From: Flavobacterium sp.
GTDB taxonomy: Bacteria > Bacteroidota > Bacteroidia > Flavobacteriales > Flavobacteriaceae
Direction of reading: 5' to 3'
Assembly: GCA_017984035.1 (NCBI GenBank)
Contig: JAGOAF010000003.1
Coordinates: forward strand, 1-59,972
Length of the DNA: 59,972 nt
Part shown: piece after piece, positions 1 to 9,947 of the stretch
Layout of the letters: every line of letters begins with the position of its first letter
How positions within the stretch are numbered: position 1 is the first letter of the stretch
Translations under genes and position numbers: made by a program
Notes under the pieces: generated by a model
The model's database searches: none
Told to the model about the DNA's origin: nothing
Seen by the model: only the letters and a program-made list of their open reading frames with translations

Positions 1-1774
1 CTGACAACGTTACTTTCAAACTATCTACTGCATATCCTGCTAAAGGACCTGCTTTCATAGCTTCTCTAAAACCTTTCTCTACAGAAGGAATATATTCTTT
101 AGGAACGTTACCACCTTTAACTGCATTGATAAACTGTAATCCCACAGGAACTTTACCGTCTACTTCATCAGCAGGCTCTAATGTAAATACGATATCACCG
201 AATTTACCACGACCTCCAGATTGTTTTTTGTACGTTTCTCTATGCGTAGCAGATCTTGTAAACGCTTCTTTGTATTCAACTTGAGGCTCACCTTGGTCAA
301 CTTCAACTTTAAATTCACGTTTCATACGATCTACAAGGATATCCAAGTGCAACTCACCCATACCTGAGATAATCGTTTGCCCAGAAGCCTCATCTGTTCT
401 AACTGTAAATGTAGGATCCTCTTCAGCTAATTTAGCCAAAGCCATACCCATTTTATCTACGTCAGCCTTAGTTTTAGGCTCAATAGCAATACCAATTACC
501 GGTGCAGGGAATTTCATAGACTCAAGAATGATTGGGTGTTTTTCATCACACAATGTATCTCCAGTTTTGATATCTTTAAATCCAACAGCAGCTCCAATAT
601 CTCCAGCCTCAATATATTCGATTGGATTTTGTTTGTTAGCGTGCATTTGGTAGATACGAGAAATTCTTTCTTTGTTACCTGAACGTGTGTTCAAAACATA
701 AGAACCAGCATCCAAACGACCAGAATACGCACGGAAGAAAGCCAAACGACCAACGAATGGGTCAGTAGCAATCTTAAATGCTAAAGCAGCGAAAGGCTCT
801 TTTACATCTGGTTTACGTAATATTTTGGTTTGATCTTCTTCTAATAATTCAGCATCATCAGGGTGAATACCTGTAATACCTTCTTTATCCATCGGAGATG
901 GTAAGTATTTACATACTGCATCTAACATGAATTGAACTCCTTTATTTTTAAAAGAAGAACCAGCAATCATAGGAATGATAGCCATGTCCATTGTAGCAGC
1001 TCTTAAAGCCACATTGATTTCTTCCTCTGTAATAGAGCTTTCGTCTTCCATGTATTTATCCAATAGATTTTCATCATAATCAGCTACTGCCTCAATAAGA
1101 ATTGATCTATATTCTTTAACTTCTGCAAGCATATCTTCTGGGATAGGCACAATATCAAAAGTAGCCCCTTGAGTAGCATCATGCCAAATAATAGCTTGAT
1201 TTTTCACTAAGTCAACCACCCCTTTGAAATCATTCTCTTCACCAATTGGCAAAGTGATTGCAACAGCGTTAGATTTCAACATATCTCTAACTTGTTGACA
1301 TACGTTCAAGAAGTTAGAACCTTGACGGTCCATTTTATTTACGAATCCCATACGTGGAACTCTATATTGATCAGCTAATCTCCAGTTCGTTTCTGATTGT
1401 GGTTCCACACCATCAACCGCACTAAATAAGAAAACCAAACCATCCAATACACGTAATGATCTATTTACCTCTACGGTAAAATCAACGTGTCCTGGGGTAT
1501 CAATAATATTAAAGTGGTAAGGTAATGTTTCAGGTAAAATTTTACCTTGTTCAGTTGGAAAATTCCATTCACAAGTTGTTGCAGCAGAAGTAATAGTAAT
1601 ACCTCTTTCTTGCTCTTGCGCCATCCAGTCCATTGTTGCAGCACCATCGTGTACTTCACCAATTTTGTGTGATTTTCCAGTATAGAATAAAATACGCTCT
1701 GTTGTTGTTGTTTTACCAGCATCAATGTGAGCAGCAATTCCAATATTTCTTGTATATTTTAAATCTCTAGCCAT
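1..1774 (-). CDS. fusA: Elongation factor G, C-terminal part cut off by the window edge
   Basis: Translational GTPase that moves tRNA and mRNA through the ribosome and, with RRF, recycles ribosomes. Reading the minus strand from the ATG at 1774 gives a protein starting [20 protein letters not shown], with the G1 loop AHIDAGKT at residues 15-22, then DTPGHVDF and NKMD, and later the domain III-IV sequences. About 591 codons are present. The family is usually near 700-720 residues, so roughly 120 C-terminal residues lie outside the window. It follows rpsG after 11 bases in the usual rpsL-rpsG-fusA order, so it is very probably co-transcribed. No frameshift was seen. Confidence 0.97.
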   Translation of the reverse strand, partial: MARDLKYTRNIGIAAHIDAGKTTTTERILFYTGKSHKIGEVHDGAATMDWMAQEQERGITITSAATTCEWNFPTEQGKILPETLPYHFNIIDTPGHVDFTVEVNRSLRVLDGLVFLFSAVDGVEPQSETNWRLADQYRVPRMGFVNKMDRQGSNFLNVCQQVRDMLKSNAVAITLPIGEENDFKGVVDLVKNQAIIWHDATQGATFDIVPIPEDMLAEVKEYRSILIEAVADYDENLLDKYMEDESSITEEEINVALRAATMDMAIIPMIAGSSFKNKGVQFMLDAVCKYLPSPMDKEGITGIHPDDAELLEEDQTKILRKPDVKEPFAALAFKIATDPFVGRLAFFRAYSGRLDAGSYVLNTRSGNKERISRIYQMHANKQNPIEYIEAGDIGAAVGFKDIKTGDTLCDEKHPIILESMKFPAPVIGIAIEPKTKADVDKMGMALAKLAEEDPTFTVRTDEASGQTIISGMGELHLDILVDRMKREFKVEVDQGEPQVEYKEAFTRSATHRETYKKQSGGRGKFGDIVFTLEPADEVDGKVPVGLQFINAVKGGNVPKEYIPSVEKGFREAMKAGPLAGYAVDSLKVTLS

Positions 1775-1785
1775 TTCTTTATGAA

Positions 1786-2262
1786 TTAAAATCTAAAGTG
1801 AGAGAATGCTTTGTTAGCTTCTGCCATTTTGTGAGTATCCATTCTTTTCTTAACAGCTGCTCCTTCTTCTTTAGCCGCAGCTAAACATTCTGAAGCTAAT
1901 CTTTGAGCCATTGACTTCTCATTTCTTCTTCTTGAATAAAGTATTAACCACTTCATTGCCATAGAAATTTTTCTGTCTGGTCTAATTTGCATTGGAATTT
2001 GGAATGTAGCTCCACCAACTCTACGACTACGTACTTCTACGTGAGGCATAACATTAGTTAACGCATCTTTCCAAATTTCTAATGATGATTTTTCTGCATC
2101 TTGCTTTTTTGTTTCAATGATATCAATTGCATCATAAAAAACTTTAAAAGCTGTTGATTTCTTACCGTCCCACATTAAGTTGTTCACAAAACGAGTTACC
2201 AATTGGTCATTAAACCTTGGATCTGGTAAAAGTGGTCTTTTCTTTGCCGCTCTTTTTCTCAT
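1786..2262 (-). CDS. rpsG: 30S ribosomal protein S7
   Basis: Primary 16S rRNA-binding protein that organises the 3' major domain of the small-subunit head. The 158-residue product begins [20 protein letters not shown] and carries the S7 hallmarks [11 protein letters not shown] near residue 27 and GGATFQIP near 83. Length is normal for the family. It lies second in the str operon. The 101 bases that separate it from rpsL are unusually long for this operon and hold an 8-bp-period repeat (see 2285-2355). S7 is the autogenous repressor of this operon in Escherichia coli; whether that applies here cannot be read from the sequence. Confidence 0.98.
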   Translation of the reverse strand: MRKRAAKKRPLLPDPRFNDQLVTRFVNNLMWDGKKSTAFKVFYDAIDIIETKKQDAEKSSLEIWKDALTNVMPHVEVRSRRVGGATFQIPMQIRPDRKISMAMKWLILYSRRRNEKSMAQRLASECLAAAKEEGAAVKKRMDTHKMAEANKAFSHFRF

Positions 2263-2284
2263 GTCTTTTTTGTTTTTAGAATAA

Positions 2285-2355
2285 AAGGTTATAAGGTTAT
2301 AAGTTTATTAAGTCTAGCAAATACTAAACTTCTATACTTCTAAACCCTTAAACTT
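2285..2355. repeat. Paired 8-bp-period degenerate arrays in opposite orientation
   Basis: Between rpsL and rpsG. On the plus strand AAGGTTAT (2285-2292), AAGGTTAT (2293-2300) and AAGTTTAT (2301-2308) run in tandem, followed by a weaker copy. From 2324 the pattern appears inverted: CTAAACTT, CTATACTT, CTAAACCC, TTAAACTT, again with a strict 8-base step. About 7 bases separate the halves, so the transcript could form an imperfect hairpin. Function unknown. Confidence 0.7.
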
Positions 2356-2363
2356 TTTTCAAA

Positions 2364-2747
2364 TTACTTTTTTGCTTCTTTTGGGCGTTTAGCACCGTAC
2401 TTAGATCTTCTTTGCGTTCTTCCAGCTACACCTGATGTATCAAGCGCACCACGAACGATGTGATATCTAACTCCTGGTAAATCTTTTACCCTTCCACCCC
2501 TAACTAATACTATCGAGTGCTCTTGTAGATTGTGTCCTTCTCCAGGGATATAGGCATTTACCTCGTTACCATTTGTCAAACGTACACGCGCTACTTTACG
2601 CATTGCAGAGTTTGGTTTTTTTGGTGTAGTAGTGTAAACACGCGTACAAACCCCTCTTCTTTGAGGACAAGAATCTAAAGCAACCGATTTACTCTTCTTA
2701 GTTATCTGAGTTCTTCCTGTTCTTACTAATTGTTGAATTGTTGGCAT
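2364..2747 (-). CDS. rpsL: 30S ribosomal protein S12
   Basis: Decoding-centre protein of the small ribosomal subunit. The 127-residue product has the invariant [13 protein letters not shown] segment (residues 40-51) and GGRVKDLPG (84-92). Lys43 and Lys88, the positions where substitutions commonly give streptomycin resistance, are both lysine, so the gene has the drug-sensitive form as far as S12 is concerned. It is the first gene of the str operon and has a consensus Bacteroidota promoter about 55-80 bases upstream (2801-2830). Confidence 0.98.
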
Positions 2748-2800
2748 AATTAATACTAAAAATTTCTTATTATATTAAATTCCCGCTTTTTACGGGGATG

Positions 2801-2830
2801 CAAATGTATAAAATATTTTTAATCCTACAA
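2801..2830 (-). promoter_or_regulatory. Promoter of the str operon
   Basis: On the minus strand TTG (2830-2828), a 19-base spacer, then TACATTTG (2808-2801). This is an exact match to the Bacteroidota housekeeping promoter (TTG, about 19 bases, TAnnTTTG). Transcription should start near 2795, giving a leader of about 48 bases before rpsL. Confidence 0.85.
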
Positions 2831-3156
2831 ACCTTAATTAATTAATTTTCAATTCAGTTCTATTTTTGTTTGTTTTTAAAAAAAAATTAAACCAACACAT
2901 AAACTTTAACATTTTAAAATGATTTTTTAAAATTTTGAATTATTTTCTAAAATAAGCCTATGTAATTACATATTTTACAAAACATCACAAATAAATTAGA
3001 CTATAAATACGAATACGATAAAAATTATCAAAAAAACTTTTTATTTTGTCTAGTTTTTAGTCTCAAAAATTGATTATATCACTAAAAATGAAGAAAAAGT
3101 TAGGAATATTAACAAATTATTATGAAATTTGTCGCACTAATTCAAAATAATTAAAA
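2831..3156. other. AT-rich spacer between str operon promoter and susC
   Basis: About 325 bases with very low GC and no recognisable RNA gene or exact TTG/TAnnTTTG promoter for the plus strand. The only coding-like item is a 20-codon ORF, 3088-3150, starting MKKKLGILTNYY and ending 6 bases before the susC ATG. It could be a leader peptide or chance. The octamer GAAATTTG at 3124-3131 is a weak -7 candidate. Confidence 0.5.
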
Positions 3157-6100
3157 ATGAAACTAAAATTAAATGGATTCTTAGTGCTGTTATTAGCACT
3201 AGTGACGCAAATTACTTTTGCGCAAGAAAGAGCCGTTTCAGGAACTGTTTCTGACAATGCAGGACAACCTCTTCCAGGGGTAAGTGTATTAGTTAAGGGA
3301 ACAAAAACTGGAACGCAAACTGATTTTGATGGAAAATTCTCTATCAAAGCAACTCCAAGTCAAACCTTGGTATTTAGCTACATTGGAATGAAAACTCAAG
3401 AAGTTAAAGCTGCAAATGCTTCAGTCAATGTAAAGCTTTCAAGCAGTGCAATTGAACTAGAAGGCGCTGTAGTTACAGCTATGGGTGTTAAAAAATCTAA
3501 AAAAGCTTTAGGTTATGCTTCTCAAGAAGTAAAAGGTAATGATATTGCTGACACTCCGGTAACTAACTTCGCAGATGCTTTATCTGGAGAAGTTGCTGGT
3601 CTTGATATTCAATCATTCGGTACTTTAGGTGGATCTGCTAACATTATCGTTCGTGGATTTAAATCATTGTACGGAAGTAACCAAGCACTTATCGTAATTG
3701 ACGGAACACCTGTTTTGAATGAAACTAACAACAGTTCTGATGTTACTTCAGGTAGAGGTGGATATGATTATGGTAATGCTGCGTCTGACATTAACCCAGA
3801 TGATATTGAATCTATCAACGTATTAAAAGGAGCTGCTGCAACTGCACTTTATGGTTCTAGAGCTTCTAATGGAGCGTTAGTTATTACTACCAAAAAAGGT
3901 AAAAATGCTAAAGGAATTGGTGTTACAGTAAATTCATCTGTTACAGTTGGTTCTGTAGACAAAAACACATTGCCAGTTTACCAAGATAAATATGGTGCAG
4001 GATACGGACCATACTATGATGATCCATATTTCTTAAAATATGACTTAAATGGAGATGGTGTTGATGATCAAGTTGTTCCTTTTACTGAGGATGCATCTTA
4101 TGGAGCTGCATTTAACCCAAGTTTGAATGTATACCAATGGAATTCTATTTTTCCACAATTACCTGGATATGGTAAAGCTACTCCATGGGTTGCTGGTAAA
4201 AATAATCCAAATACATTTTTTGTTGATGCATTGACAACTACAAACTCTGTTTCATTCGGAAAAAGTACAGATACTACTACTTTCCGTTTAGGATTCACAA
4301 ACAAAATGCAAGAAGGTGTTAATCCAAATGGATTAATTAAAAGAAATACTTTAACTTTTTCTGGTTCACAAAAATTAAGTGAAAACCTTACTGTTACAGG
4401 CGATTTCTCTTTCACAAACAACAATGGTAGAGGTAGAAACGGTACTGGATATAGTTCAGGTAACCCAATGCAAGCTTTTAGACAATGGTGGCAAACTAAC
4501 GTTGACTTACAAGAACAAAAAGCGGCTTTCTTCTCAACTGGAGAAAACATTACTTGGAACGTAAACTCATCTGATGATTTAAGTCCAATTTATACTGATA
4601 ACGTATATTGGAATACTTACAAAAACTATCAAACAGATAGTAGAGATCGTTACACTGGAAACTTTGGTGCAACTCAAAAAGTTAACAACTGGTTTAATAT
4701 CGTAGGTAAATTTGCATTTGATAGCTACTCTGAAATCAGAGAAGAAAGAATTGATGTAGGTTCTGCTGACGTATCTGATTACACAGTTACTAACAGAAAA
4801 GCATCTGAGATCAATTACGATATCATGGGTAACTTTAATCACGATATTACAAGTGATTTAAACATCAATGGATTAATTGGATACAATGTACGTGTAAACA
4901 AAAATAATTCATTAGCTGCATCTGCAAATGGTGGATTAGTAACACCAGGATTATTTACATTATCTAATTCTGTTAACCCATTAACATCATTAGACTACAG
5001 TAAAGTAGATTACACAAAACGTGTAGAAGGTGTTTTTGCTAAAGCAGGTTTAGGATACAAAGGAACTTATTATTTAGACGCATCGATCAGAAGAGATAAA
5101 TCATCTGCATTGCCAGCTGATAATAATGAATACTATTATCCATCTGTTGCTTCAACTTTAATTTTTTCTAATTTAATTAAAAAAGATTGGTTGTCATTCG
5201 GTAAATTTAGAGCAAACTATGCTGAAGTAGGAAATGATACTTCTCCATACCAAGTATTTAATACTTACAGTGTTGGAGCTGCATTTAATGGAGCTGCATC
5301 TGCAAGTAACCCAAGTGCTTTCAACAATCCTGAATTAAAATCAGAAACAAGTAAAGAATTTGAAGTTGGTTTAGAAGCACAATTCTTCAACAACAGATTA
5401 GGTTTTGACGTTTCTTACTACAAAAGAAAAACAGTTGATTTGATTACACCAATTACAGTATCTAATGCTACTGGAGCATCTAACTTATGGTTAAATGGTG
5501 GTGATATGGAAAACACAGGATACGAAGCTGTAGTAAACGCTACTCCAATTAAAACTTCAAGTTTTTCTTGGGATGTTAAAGTAAACTGGTCAACTAACGA
5601 AGGTATTATCACTAGATTAGCTGAAGGTATTGAATTCATGCAATTAGCATCTGTTCAAGGTGGTGTTACTTTAGGGGGTGCTTTAAACGAGCCTTTTGGA
5701 ACAATTAGAGGTAAAGATTTAGTTTACCATGCAAATGGGCAACCAATCGTTAAAACTAACGGTTACTACCAATTAACTACAGCTACTACTGAGAAAATTG
5801 GTAACATTACACCAGATTGGACTGGAGGTGTTAAAAACACATTCAAATACAAAAACTTTAGCTTAAGCGCTTTAGTAGATATCCAAAAAGGTGGAGATGT
5901 ATTCTCTCTTGATACTTGGTACGGTTATGCAACAGGTTTATACGACTTTACAGCTGGAACAAACGAATTAGGTAACCCTGTTCGTAATTCAAACGCAACT
6001 GGTGGAGGTATTATTTTACCAGGTGTTAAAGCTGATGGAACTCCAAATACAGTTAGAGCTGCTGCAAATACTTATGCTAACCCATGGGGTTATGCAAGAG

Positions 6101-6369
6101 CCGCAAACTCTCAACACGTGTATGATGCATCTTTCGTAAAATTAAGAGAAGTAAGTTTATCTTATGTTTTCCCTAAAGATTTAATCAATAAATTCTCACT
6201 TGAAAACCTTTCTTTTTCTGTTATCGGTAGAAATTTATGGATTATTCATAAAAACACTCCGTACTCAGATCCAGAAGCTGGTCTAGGTTCAGGAAATATT
6301 CAAGGATACCAATCAGGTGCCTATCCAGCGGTTAAAGAAATCGGAGCAAGTTTGAAATTTGAATTTTAA
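3157..6369 (+). CDS. SusC/RagA-type TonB-dependent outer-membrane receptor
   Basis: Outer-membrane beta-barrel that, with a SusD-type lipoprotein, imports oligomers such as glycans or peptides using TonB energy. The 1070-residue product has a signal peptide ending TFAQ (residues 1-22), a carboxypeptidase-regulatory-like domain (about 25-110, with GQPLPGVSVLVKGT), a plug domain containing VRGFKSLYGSNQALIVIDGT, and the SusC family signature VLKGAAATALYGSRASNGAL. It ends in an aromatic barrel signature (GASLKFEF). The susD partner follows after 2 bases. No glycoside hydrolase, sulfatase, peptidase or sigma/anti-sigma pair is adjacent, so the substrate cannot be inferred. Confidence 0.95.
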   Translation: MKLKLNGFLVLLLALVTQITFAQERAVSGTVSDNAGQPLPGVSVLVKGTKTGTQTDFDGKFSIKATPSQTLVFSYIGMKTQEVKAANASVNVKLSSSAIELEGAVVTAMGVKKSKKALGYASQEVKGNDIADTPVTNFADALSGEVAGLDIQSFGTLGGSANIIVRGFKSLYGSNQALIVIDGTPVLNETNNSSDVTSGRGGYDYGNAASDINPDDIESINVLKGAAATALYGSRASNGALVITTKKGKNAKGIGVTVNSSVTVGSVDKNTLPVYQDKYGAGYGPYYDDPYFLKYDLNGDGVDDQVVPFTEDASYGAAFNPSLNVYQWNSIFPQLPGYGKATPWVAGKNNPNTFFVDALTTTNSVSFGKSTDTTTFRLGFTNKMQEGVNPNGLIKRNTLTFSGSQKLSENLTVTGDFSFTNNNGRGRNGTGYSSGNPMQAFRQWWQTNVDLQEQKAAFFSTGENITWNVNSSDDLSPIYTDNVYWNTYKNYQTDSRDRYTGNFGATQKVNNWFNIVGKFAFDSYSEIREERIDVGSADVSDYTVTNRKASEINYDIMGNFNHDITSDLNINGLIGYNVRVNKNNSLAASANGGLVTPGLFTLSNSVNPLTSLDYSKVDYTKRVEGVFAKAGLGYKGTYYLDASIRRDKSSALPADNNEYYYPSVASTLIFSNLIKKDWLSFGKFRANYAEVGNDTSPYQVFNTYSVGAAFNGAASASNPSAFNNPELKSETSKEFEVGLEAQFFNNRLGFDVSYYKRKTVDLITPITVSNATGASNLWLNGGDMENTGYEAVVNATPIKTSSFSWDVKVNWSTNEGIITRLAEGIEFMQLASVQGGVTLGGALNEPFGTIRGKDLVYHANGQPIVKTNGYYQLTTATTEKIGNITPDWTGGVKNTFKYKNFSLSALVDIQKGGDVFSLDTWYGYATGLYDFTAGTNELGNPVRNSNATGGGIILPGVKADGTPNTVRAAANTYANPWGYARAANSQHVYDASFVKLREVSLSYVFPKDLINKFSLENLSFSVIGRNLWIIHKNTPYSDPEAGLGSGNIQGYQSGAYPAVKEIGASLKFEF

Positions 6370-6371
6370 AA

Positions 6372-7790
6372 ATGAAAAATATGAAAAAATATTTATTAAT
6401 ACTTTCTTCTTTATTCATTGCTAGTTGTGCTAGTGATGAAAAATTTGAAGAGTTGAACAGAGACCCTAACAATCCAACTGAGGTGTCTTCTGAAGCGCTA
6501 TTTACTTCGGCAACGAAAACATTATTTGATCAAACTGAAAGTACAAGTGTAAACTTGAACATTTACAGATTATTGGCTCAATATTGGACTGAAACTACGT
6601 ACATTGACGAAAGTAATTACGATTTCAATACTCGTAATATTCCTCAAAATCACTGGAGTAGAATGTACAGAGATGTATTGTTTGATTTACAAGATGCTAA
6701 AAAATTAGCAAAAAGTGACAAACAAAAAGCTATGATTTCAGTTATTGAAGTATATGCTTGGCAACAAATGGTAGATACCTTTGGTGACATCCCTTATACT
6801 GATGCATTAAAAGGTGCAGCTGAACCAACTCCAGCGTATGATGACGATGCTAAAATTTATGCTGACTTAATTGTTCGTATCAATGATGCAATCGCAAAAT
6901 TGAATGGATCTGGAGCAGGATATACATCTGCAGATATCATTTTTGGTGGAGATATATCTCACTGGAAAAAATTTGCTAATTCATTGAAATTAAAAATTGC
7001 AATGAGAATGGCTGATGCTAATAATACTGCTGCTCAAACTGCTGCTCAAGAAGCTGTAGCTGCTGGAGTATTAAGCTCAAATAGCGACAATGTAATTTTA
7101 AATTACTTAGGATCAACACCAAACACTAATCCACTATGGGTTGACTTAGTTCAATCTGGAAGAAGTGATTTCGTTGCTGCTAACACAGTAGTTGATTTTA
7201 TGAATGCAAAAAGCGATCCACGTAGAGAGTTTTATTTTGACAACAATTTAGGAGCTGGTGTATATACTGGAGGTCCTTATGGTGAAAACAACTCTTTTTC
7301 AGCTTATACTCACATTGGTACTGTTATGCACGACCCAACATTCAGAGGTGTTTTGTTAGACTATGCTGAAGTTAGATTTTTATTAGCTGAAGCTGCTGAA
7401 AGAGGTTATGCTGTAGGTGGAACTGCTGCTGCACATTATACTGCAGCTATCGAAGCTAACATGGCCGACTGGGGTGTTGCTTCTGCAGATATTGCAACTT
7501 ACTTAGCTAGAACTGATGTTGCTTATGCAACTGCTTCTGGTACATGGAAAGAAAAAATTGGTTCACAATTTTGGTTAGCTATGTACAATAGAGGTTTTGA
7601 AGGATGGTGTGTGAAAAGAAAATATGATGCTCCAGCATTTAATACTGCTGCTGTATCAGGTTTACCTTTACCAACTCGTTACACTTATCCATTAAACGAG
7701 CCAACTTTGAATAAATCTAACTATGACGCAGCTAAAACTGCTATTGGTGGAGATTCTCAAACAACTAAAGTATTCTGGGATAAGTTCTAA
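6372..7790 (+). CDS. SusD/RagB-type surface lipoprotein
   Basis: Substrate-binding lid of the SusCD importer, anchored on the cell surface by lipid. The 472-residue product has a short signal peptide with lipobox ASC at Cys19, then the conserved N-terminal NRDPNNPTEVSSEALF, a TPR-like helical body (VIEVYAWQQMVDTFGDIPYTD) and a C-terminal region typical of the SusD-like family (VRFLLAEAAERGY). An alternative start at the internal ATG 6381 would keep the whole signal peptide. It is the second gene of a two-gene operon ending in a strong terminator at 7813-7845. Substrate unknown. Confidence 0.93.
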   Translation: MKNMKKYLLILSSLFIASCASDEKFEELNRDPNNPTEVSSEALFTSATKTLFDQTESTSVNLNIYRLLAQYWTETTYIDESNYDFNTRNIPQNHWSRMYRDVLFDLQDAKKLAKSDKQKAMISVIEVYAWQQMVDTFGDIPYTDALKGAAEPTPAYDDDAKIYADLIVRINDAIAKLNGSGAGYTSADIIFGGDISHWKKFANSLKLKIAMRMADANNTAAQTAAQEAVAAGVLSSNSDNVILNYLGSTPNTNPLWVDLVQSGRSDFVAANTVVDFMNAKSDPRREFYFDNNLGAGVYTGGPYGENNSFSAYTHIGTVMHDPTFRGVLLDYAEVRFLLAEAAERGYAVGGTAAAHYTAAIEANMADWGVASADIATYLARTDVAYATASGTWKEKIGSQFWLAMYNRGFEGWCVKRKYDAPAFNTAAVSGLPLPTRYTYPLNEPTLNKSNYDAAKTAIGGDSQTTKVFWDKF

Positions 7791-7812
7791 TTTATCTCAA
7801 ATAATTCATAAG

Positions 7813-7845
7813 AAACCATCAGCCTTTGGCTGGTGGTTTTTTTTT
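7813..7845 (+). terminator. Rho-independent terminator of susCD
   Basis: A 12-bp stem (7813-7824 with 7828-7839, one G-T pair) closes a TTT loop and runs into nine T residues. The loop and right arm also carry the TTG of the rlmB promoter. Confidence 0.9.
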
Positions 7846-7854
7846 GTATCTTTG
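7826..7854 (+). promoter_or_regulatory. Promoter of rlmB, overlapping the susD terminator
   Basis: TTG at 7826-7828, 18 bases, then TATCTTTG at 7847-7854. The -33 element lies at the loop of the preceding terminator and the spacer contains its T tract. Only 4 bases separate the -7 box from the ATG at 7859, so a leaderless or nearly leaderless mRNA is expected. Confidence 0.75.
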
Positions 7855-7858
7855 CCGC

Positions 7859-8593
7859 ATGGAAAAAGAAAATATAATATTCGGAATACGCGCCATCATT
7901 GAGGCCATACAAGCAGGAACTGCAGTTGACAAAGTCTTTATTCAAAAAGAAATTGCAGGCGAACTGATGAAGGATTTAATGAAGGTAATGAAACGTGCTA
8001 ATATTAATTTTTCCTATGTACCTGTAGAAAAATTAAACCGTTTAACTCCTAATAACCATCAAGGTGCCGTAGCAAGTATTTCTCCTATAGGTTTTATGGA
8101 ATTGGAGCATTTAGTTGAATCTACTATGGAGTCAGGAAAGCAACCGCTTTTTTTAATTCTAGACCAAATCTCTGATGCACGTAATTTTGGAGCCATTATT
8201 AGAACTGCCGAATGCACCGGTGTTAATGGTATCATAGTTCAAAAAGCAGGTTCAGCACCTGTTAATGGAGATACAGTAAAAACTTCTGCTGGAGCTGTTT
8301 TTAATGTGCCTATTTGTAAAGTAGAACACATTAAAGACGCTATCTTTTACCTTCAGGGTTCTGGTATCAAAACCGTAGCCGCTACAGAGAAAACAGAACA
8401 AAATATTTACGATATCGCATTAAACGAACCAGTTGCTATAATTATGGGATCTGAAGACAGAGGAATCAATCCTTCTGTGTTGAAAATTGTAGACGAAAAA
8501 GCAAAATTACCAATGTTCGGAACAATCGGTTCTTTGAATGTTTCTGTTGCTTGTGGTGCCTTTCTTTACGAAGCGGTTAGACAAAGAAGTTAG
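7859..8593 (+). CDS. rlmB: 23S rRNA 2'-O-ribose guanosine methyltransferase (SpoU/TrmH family), RlmB-like
   Basis: SPOUT-class methyltransferase that uses S-adenosylmethionine; RlmB methylates the ribose of G2251 in the 23S P loop. The 244-residue protein has an N-terminal substrate-binding domain (FGIRAIIEAIQAG) and the three SpoU motifs: SDARNFGAIIRTAECTGV, IIMGSEDRGI and GSLNVSVACGAFLYEAVRQR. I chose the ATG at 7859 over an in-frame TTG at 7826, which lies inside the terminator. The exact target nucleotide is inferred from family likeness; another 2'-O-methylation site on RNA is possible. Confidence 0.88.
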   Translation: MEKENIIFGIRAIIEAIQAGTAVDKVFIQKEIAGELMKDLMKVMKRANINFSYVPVEKLNRLTPNNHQGAVASISPIGFMELEHLVESTMESGKQPLFLILDQISDARNFGAIIRTAECTGVNGIIVQKAGSAPVNGDTVKTSAGAVFNVPICKVEHIKDAIFYLQGSGIKTVAATEKTEQNIYDIALNEPVAIIMGSEDRGINPSVLKIVDEKAKLPMFGTIGSLNVSVACGAFLYEAVRQRS

Positions 8594-8669
8594 AAATATA
8601 ATCTTCAGATTTGTAATTCAAATCAACGAATAAACTCATACCCAAATAAACTAATAACCCATTACTACA

Positions 8670-9947
8670 ATGGAAGCTCCTTTAGCAGAACGCATCCGTC
8701 CACAACAATTAGAAGACTATATCAGTCAATCACACCTCGTGGGAACTAATGGTTCGTTGACACAGCAAATTGCCAAAGGAATTATTCCATCTTTGATTTT
8801 ATGGGGACCTCCTGGTACTGGTAAAACTACTTTGGCCCAAATTATTTCGCAAGAATCCAAACGCCCTTTTTATACCCTAAGCGCCATTAATTCTGGAGTG
8901 AAAGATATTCGGGAAGTCATTGAAAAAGCAAAACAAAGTGGCGGACTATTTACATCCAAAAATCCCATTTTGTTTATCGATGAAATTCATCGTTTTAGCA
9001 AATCACAACAAGATTCCTTATTAGCCGCTGTAGAGAAAGGTTGGATCACCTTAATTGGTGCCACTACAGAAAATCCAAGTTTTGAAGTCATTCCAGCATT
9101 ATTATCGCGCTGTCAAGTGTACACTTTAAATGCTTTTAATAAAGAAGATTTAGAAGCATTATTGAACAGAGCTATGCATTCGGATGTTGTTCTAAAAGAA
9201 AAGAAAATACATTTAACCGAAACGGAAGCACTGTTACGACTTTCTGGTGGAGATGGGCGCAAACTATTAAATCTTTTTGAATTAGTCGTAAACGCCTCCA
9301 ATGAGACTGAAATTATAATCACAAACGATCGTGTACTCGAATTAGTGCAGCAAAATACGGTTTTGTACGATAAAACCGGAGAGCAACATTACGATATTGT
9401 GTCGGCTTTTATCAAATCCATCCGCGGGAGTGATCCCAACGGAGCTGTCTATTGGCTAGCTCGAATGATTGAAGGCGGTGAAGATGTAAAATTCATTGCG
9501 AGACGCATGCTTATCCTTTCTAGCGAAGATATAGGGAATGCCAATCCAACTGCCTTTATAATGGCTAACAACACCTTTCAAGCAGTAGCTACCATTGGTT
9601 ATCCTGAAAGCCGAATTATATTAAGTCAATGCGCTGTGTATTTAGCTACTTCGCCAAAGAGTAATGCATCGTATCAAGCCATCGGCAAAGCGCAACAAAT
9701 CGTCAAACAAACAGGAGATTTATCTGTCCCAATACATTTGCGCAATGCACCTACTCCACTGATGAAGGAATTAGGATATGGCGAAGAATACAAATATTCG
9801 CATGACTATGCTAATAATTTTGCCGAACAAGAATTTTTACCCGAAGCTATTTCAGGAACACCGATTTACGATCCTGGAAATAACACGCGAGAAAATTCAA
9901 CTAGAGAATTCCTAAAAAACAGATGGAAAGACAAATACGGTTACTAG
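8670..9947 (+). CDS. rarA: Replication-associated recombination protein A (AAA+ ATPase RarA/MgsA)
   Basis: Tetrameric AAA+ ATPase related to clamp-loader subunits that acts at stalled replication forks. The 425-residue protein has Walker A GPPGTGKT at residues 46-53, Walker [19 protein letters not shown] at about 101-118 and sensor 1 [12 protein letters not shown]. The C-terminal MgsA region contains [25 protein letters not shown] in two conserved blocks. Length is normal. The stop codon interlocks with that of the convergent gene at 9944 (shared CTAG), leaving no room for a terminator. Confidence 0.95.
   Translation: MEAPLAERIRPQQLEDYISQSHLVGTNGSLTQQIAKGIIPSLILWGPPGTGKTTLAQIISQESKRPFYTLSAINSGVKDIREVIEKAKQSGGLFTSKNPILFIDEIHRFSKSQQDSLLAAVEKGWITLIGATTENPSFEVIPALLSRCQVYTLNAFNKEDLEALLNRAMHSDVVLKEKKIHLTETEALLRLSGGDGRKLLNLFELVVNASNETEIIITNDRVLELVQQNTVLYDKTGEQHYDIVSAFIKSIRGSDPNGAVYWLARMIEGGEDVKFIARRMLILSSEDIGNANPTAFIMANNTFQAVATIGYPESRIILSQCAVYLATSPKSNASYQAIGKAQQIVKQTGDLSVPIHLRNAPTPLMKELGYGEEYKYSHDYANNFAEQEFLPEAISGTPIYDPGNNTRENSTREFLKNRWKDKYGY

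Noticed and set aside
1471..1743. ORF of 90 codons on the minus strand
   Set aside because: It lies in another frame of fusA, and its low-complexity product (many Leu and Gln) has no homologue that I recognise.
2782..2797. Small hairpin CCCG/CGGG in the rpsL leader
   Set aside because: The expected transcription start falls inside its left arm, so the mRNA probably lacks the complete stem.
4098..4550. ORF of 150 codons antisense to susC
   Set aside because: Fully inside susC on the other strand, no start region and no family features.
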